A DNA stretch of 7,784 nt from Candidatus Fermentibacterota bacterium (GTDB taxonomy: Bacteria; JAFGKV01). The stretch is taken from the NCBI GenBank assembly GCA_016928395.1, contig JAFGKV010000048.1, forward strand, positions 1 through 7,784, written 5' to 3'. Positions 5,813-7,784 of this stretch are shown piece by piece (positions within the stretch are counted from its first letter, which is position 1; each line of letters begins with the position of its first letter). The translations under genes and the position numbers were made by a program. The notes beneath the pieces are model-generated. The model worked only from the letters and a program-made list of their open reading frames with translations. It made no database searches and was not told the origin of the DNA.

Positions 5813-6340
5813 TTAGAATGCCGTGCCGCAGCCAGCCAGCAGAAACACCCAGCCCAAGGCTATCTGGATCACGAATCCGACAAGACACACGATTACCGCC
5901 CGGCTCGTCGTCGAGTAGTCCAAGGCCTGCCTGACAGCAATCACCGTCGTGGCAATCATCCAGAGAGAAGTGACCCAGAAGACGATCCAACGCAGACTGG
6001 GGATCACGCCCAGGATTCTGAAAACCCCGGGAGAGGCTGCGAATCCCAAGGTGCGCAGCAGTTCGCCAAAGTCAGCCTTCGTCTCCTCATCGGCAAACCA
6101 CCGGGTTCCCACGTAGTACATGACCAGCGATCCCACCAGCCATGCGAGTATGCCCCAAAGCGTGCCGCTGATCAAGCCGCCGAGACCGGCTCGGCCCATC
6201 CCGGATATCCCGGCGGCCAGGCCCGCCAGAAGCACGACCCCCAACGCTTGGGACATCAGCGTCTTGTCGGCCTCGACTTCCTCGTAGAGCACCGGATCGA
6301 GCTTGGCCGCACGCCACATCCTGGACACGAATTCATTCAT
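5813..6340 (-). CDS. YIP1-family integral membrane protein
   Basis: 175 aa with about five hydrophobic segments (near 31-47, 52-78, 101-114, 117-138, 147-171). The short cytoplasmic N-terminus (MNEFVSRMWRAAKLDP) and the middle FGELLRTLGFAASPGVFRIL (91-110), followed by a W-rich helix and VRQALDYS, fit bacterial members of the Yip1 domain family. Bacterial members have no established biochemical role; eukaryotic relatives work with Rab GTPases in membrane traffic. A GTG two codons upstream (6346) would sit directly against the Shine-Dalgarno, so the ATG at 6340, with AAGGAGG six bases away, is the better start. It lies 127 bases after the SagB-like gene and 94 before the symporter gene. Family call fairly sure; function unknown. 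Confidence 0.75.
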   Translation of the reverse strand: MNEFVSRMWRAAKLDPVLYEEVEADKTLMSQALGVVLLAGLAAGISGMGRAGLGGLISGTLWGILAWLVGSLVMYYVGTRWFADEETKADFGELLRTLGFAASPGVFRILGVIPSLRWIVFWVTSLWMIATTVIAVRQALDYSTTSRAVIVCLVGFVIQIALGWVFLLAGCGTAF

Positions 6341-6346
6341 GAGCAC

Positions 6347-6353
6347 CCTCCTT
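6347..6353 (-). promoter_or_regulatory. Shine-Dalgarno deciding the YIP1 start
   Basis: AAGGAGG on the - strand is 6 bases from the ATG at 6340, but touches the alternative GTG at 6346. This fixes the start at 6340. Confidence 0.8.
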
Positions 6354-6377
6354 ACGACTGTCGCCGAAAGACGGCAT

Positions 6378-6405
6378 ACACTATTCTGAGCACTGGCACG
6401 GTCAA
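6378..6405 (-). promoter_or_regulatory. Weak sigma70-like promoter candidate ahead of the YIP1 gene
   Basis: On the - strand TTGACC (6405-6400) lies 16 bases from TAGTGT (6383-6378). The -35 matches five of six consensus bases; the -10 is poor. An overlapping alternative uses TATATT (6408-6403) as -10 but has a poor -35. The position, in the largest gap of the putative operon, is sensible. Confidence 0.25.
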
Positions 6406-6427
6406 TATAGCACCTGAATCCGGCGAA

Positions 6428-6441
6428 TCCACGGTAGTGGA
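6428..6441 (-). other. Small hairpin after the SagB-like gene
   Basis: TCCAC-TACC-GTGGA on the - strand gives a 5-bp stem, extendable by two G-U pairs, 26 bases after the TAG. There is no U-run, so terminator activity is doubtful. Confidence 0.25.
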
Positions 6442-6467
6442 CCGTGCAGGAGTGAACCGCTGTCTGA

Positions 6468-7202
6468 CTACCGCCGCGGATAGCCGACAGTTGCCACGTA
6501 GATCACAAACAACTCACTCCCGTCGGCGCCGATCAGCCGGCTCATGGCATCATCGTCAAATGCCGCAATGGCACAGGCGCCACACCCGAGCGACTCCGCA
6601 GCGAGGTAGAGATTTTGAGCGGCGTGGCCGGCGTCCAGATGAAGATAGCGGTATCCGCGTTCTCCGTACCGCCACGTCATGCGGTAGGGAACCGCAGCCC
6701 AGATGAAGGCGGCTGCGCAGGAGGCCACAAACTGCTGTCCCAGACAGCCCTGCACCGCGCTGCGTGCCACAGCGGGATCCGTGTCGCGCGGAGTCATGGC
6801 ATGGCTCAGGGCCAGGTATCGGTAAAGGCCGGGGGTGAATCCGGTGACGCGGTTGACCAGCACAAAGGTCTCCAAGGCATGCCGGGCCCCGGCGGAGGGA
6901 ACCGTTCTGAGCGTAGCAACGCGGGAGACAACCCGCGTGACGCCCTGCGTGGCCCAAAGAAGAAAAGCGAGATCCGTCGTTGTGAGAGGCGTTTCGGCAT
7001 ACTCCCGAATGCTCCTCCGCCGAGCTATGACTTCTCTCAGAGTCATCGCGCCACGATCAAGCCCGGCGGGATCGGGTAGGGGGATCGCCTCCTCGTGGGG
7101 TGCAGCCAGCTCTAGCGGAGGCTGCGAAACGCCGCGCGTCTGATCCGACGGTTCGAGGTTCTCATACCGTGTCATTTGCATGAAATCATGGCCGATACCC
7201 AT
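6468..7202 (-). CDS. SagB/ThcOx-type FMN-dependent nitroreductase-fold dehydrogenase
   Basis: 244 aa, single domain. Seen: the family-typical N-terminus MGIGHDFMQMTRYENL with SDQTRG and QPPLEL (19-32); the FMN-phosphate motif RRRSIREY (61-68); PSAGARH (102-108); YLALSH (129-134); and the long conserved stretch from YRYLHLDAGHAAQNLYLAA (184-202) to LGCGACAIAAFDDD (205-218), ending IYVATVGYPRR. Known SagB proteins oxidise azolines to azoles in thiazole/oxazole-modified peptides, but most stand-alone members such as this have unknown substrates. No YcaO cyclodehydratase is in the window, so azoline oxidation is unproven here. The start matches family N-termini and has GAGGAGGA close upstream (AGGAGG 4 bases from ATG, slightly short). 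It is the first gene of the - strand series; the upstream gap holds repeats. Confidence 0.86.
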   Translation of the reverse strand: MGIGHDFMQMTRYENLEPSDQTRGVSQPPLELAAPHEEAIPLPDPAGLDRGAMTLREVIARRRSIREYAETPLTTTDLAFLLWATQGVTRVVSRVATLRTVPSAGARHALETFVLVNRVTGFTPGLYRYLALSHAMTPRDTDPAVARSAVQGCLGQQFVASCAAAFIWAAVPYRMTWRYGERGYRYLHLDAGHAAQNLYLAAESLGCGACAIAAFDDDAMSRLIGADGSELFVIYVATVGYPRR

Positions 7203-7439
7203 GGGTCCTCCTCAGGTGGCTCCCGGACCGTGGCCCTTCGCCAGATAAACCGGGGTGCGAGACAGGCGTTAGGGTTCAGGATTCAGGAGGGGCTGTGGCG
7301 CCCCCCGTCCTACCCTCCGCAAAGCGGATTCGGCAAGACTCGCATTCGTTCATTGAGTGTACACGGTTCTGCTTTCCGTCGCAATCGCCATCACACTCGA
7401 ATCCACGAGTCACGTGTCGATCCCACTACCGTCCCCGTC

Positions 7440-7476
7440 CCCCGGCGGGCCACCATGAGCGGTCGCCCCTACGAGG
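7440..7476 (+). repeat. REP-like palindromic repeat, copy 1
   Basis: 37 bases from CCCCGGCGGGC to CGCCCCTACGAGG. It agrees at 32 of 37 positions with copy 2 at 7675-7711. GGGCCACC and GGTCGCCC form an 8-bp stem with one mismatch around a 6-base loop. Confidence 0.75.
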
Positions 7477-7505
7477 CAACGGTCTTTCGCAGAGCTGTGC
7501 CCGGG

Positions 7506-7533
7506 GCCGATAGCTGACAGCCGATAGCCAACT
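7506..7533 (+). repeat. 14-base tandem GCCGATAGC repeat
   Basis: GCCGATAGCTGACA (7506-7519) is followed by GCCGATAGCCAACT (7520-7533), 11 of 14 identical, and then GCCGGCCG begins a third, degraded unit. In style it recalls the CTGACTGCCGACTGC word near 1085. Confidence 0.65.
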
Positions 7534-7540
7534 GCCGGCC

Positions 7541-7607
7541 GTACTCTCACCCCCGAAAGATCTGAGTGCACCCCGCGCCCTCCGAGGCCCGACTTGTTTG
7601 AGAGTAC
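7541..7607. repeat. Spaced inverted repeat GTACTCTCA / TGAGAGTAC
   Basis: Perfect 9-base arms at 7541-7549 and 7599-7607 around a 49-base C-rich spacer. It could close a long stem-loop; 9-base arms at this spacing can also arise by chance. Confidence 0.4.
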
Positions 7608-7674
7608 ATGCAAAGCCCGCACTCGTACTCCAATGCCCGACTCGTCGATTCCGATGGCGATACCGGCCCCGAAC

Positions 7675-7711
7675 CCCCGGCGGGCGACCAGGGACGATCG
7701 CCCCTACGAGG
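7675..7711 (+). repeat. REP-like palindromic repeat, copy 2
   Basis: Same 37-base layout as copy 1, with GGGCGACC pairing with GATCGCCC (7 of 8, the eighth allowed as G-U on one strand). Its end, CGCCCCTACG (7699-7708), is a perfect inverted match to CGTAGGGGCG (7730-7739) in copy 3. Confidence 0.75.
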
Positions 7712-7727
7712 GCTGGTGCCCATCATG

Positions 7728-7756
7728 TCCGTAGGGGCGGGACTCTGTGCCCGCCC
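7728..7756 (-). repeat. REP-like palindromic repeat, copy 3 (inverted)
   Basis: Read on the - strand it ends CGCCCCTACGG like copies 1 and 2 and starts with GGGCGGGC. GGGCGGG and CCCGCCC arms (about 7735-7741 and 7750-7756) can form a 7-bp hairpin. It is head-to-head with copy 2, 21 bases apart, giving a larger cruciform. Confidence 0.65.
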
Positions 7757-7784
7757 GTGTAGCGAAGGGCGACCGATTTGCCAC

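Larger units (their letters stand above)
7203..7784. other. Gene-free right end rich in palindromic and tandem repeats
   Basis: No convincing gene on either strand. It holds: AGGGTTCAGGATTCAGG (7271-7287); a hairpin with GGGGC (7289-7293) and GCCCC (7300-7304) arms; TCCGC-AAA-GCGGA (7316-7328); three related REP-like palindromes (7440-7476, 7675-7711, about 7730-7756); a 14-base tandem (7506-7533); and a widely spaced inverted repeat (7541-7607). The promoter for the SagB-like gene should be here on the - strand, but I see no clear -35/-10 pair. Confidence 0.6.

Noticed and set aside
5363-6706. 447-aa + strand frame
   Set aside because: It is antisense to the symporter, YIP1 and SagB-like genes, all of which have clear family motifs, and is Pro/Arg/His-rich.
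7176-7622. Right-end frames of 113, 72 and 70 aa
   Set aside because: They cover palindromic repeats, differ between strands with no domain, and lack good start signals.
7440-7756. Possible CRISPR array
   Set aside because: Only two direct copies and one inverted copy, unequal spacing, and no cas genes; REP-like repeats explain it better.

Overview
This is a GC-rich bacterial window with one secreted-protein gene, cut by the left edge, on the + strand and six well-supported genes on the - strand. Protein types and intergenic DNA suggest an uncultured bacterium, possibly of the FCB group or a neighbouring candidate phylum. The pointers are a FlgD-like/type IX-style C-terminal sorting domain on the first protein and gaps packed with short word-like repeats. 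There is no rRNA, tRNA or marker gene, so this placement is a low-confidence inference.

Layout, left to right. 1-912 (+): end of a secreted protein with a C-terminal sorting/anchoring domain. 913-1461: gene-free mosaic of short tandem words and inverted repeats. 1462-2118 (-): S26-type signal-peptidase-like protease. 2119-2574: gap with no convincing gene. 2575-3408 (-): membrane-anchored SDH-family Clp-fold serine protease. 3509-4252 (-): rhomboid intramembrane protease. 4312-5718 (-): AGCS sodium:alanine/glycine symporter. 5813-6340 (-): YIP1-family membrane protein. 6468-7202 (-): SagB/ThcOx-type FMN oxidoreductase. 7203-7784: gene-free, with REP-like palindromes and other repeats.

The five genes from 7202 down to 2575 run in one direction with gaps of 59 to 127 bases. 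Four have strong Shine-Dalgarno sites and the rhomboid gene a weaker one. They could form one operon with internal signals; the S26 gene follows after a 456-base gap. Three of the six - strand genes encode proteases of different mechanism that act at or in the membrane. One encodes an amino-acid importer, and one an oxidase of the family known from azole-forming peptide clusters. A shared role in peptide maturation or turnover is a hypothesis only: there is no YcaO cyclodehydratase, radical SAM enzyme, PqqD-like protein or proven precursor here.

Most unusual sequence features: two tiny ORFs, each with its own Shine-Dalgarno site, filling the gaps before the rhomboid and SDH genes and ending on the next start codon; the repeat mosaic at 913-1461; and three related palindromic repeats at the right end.
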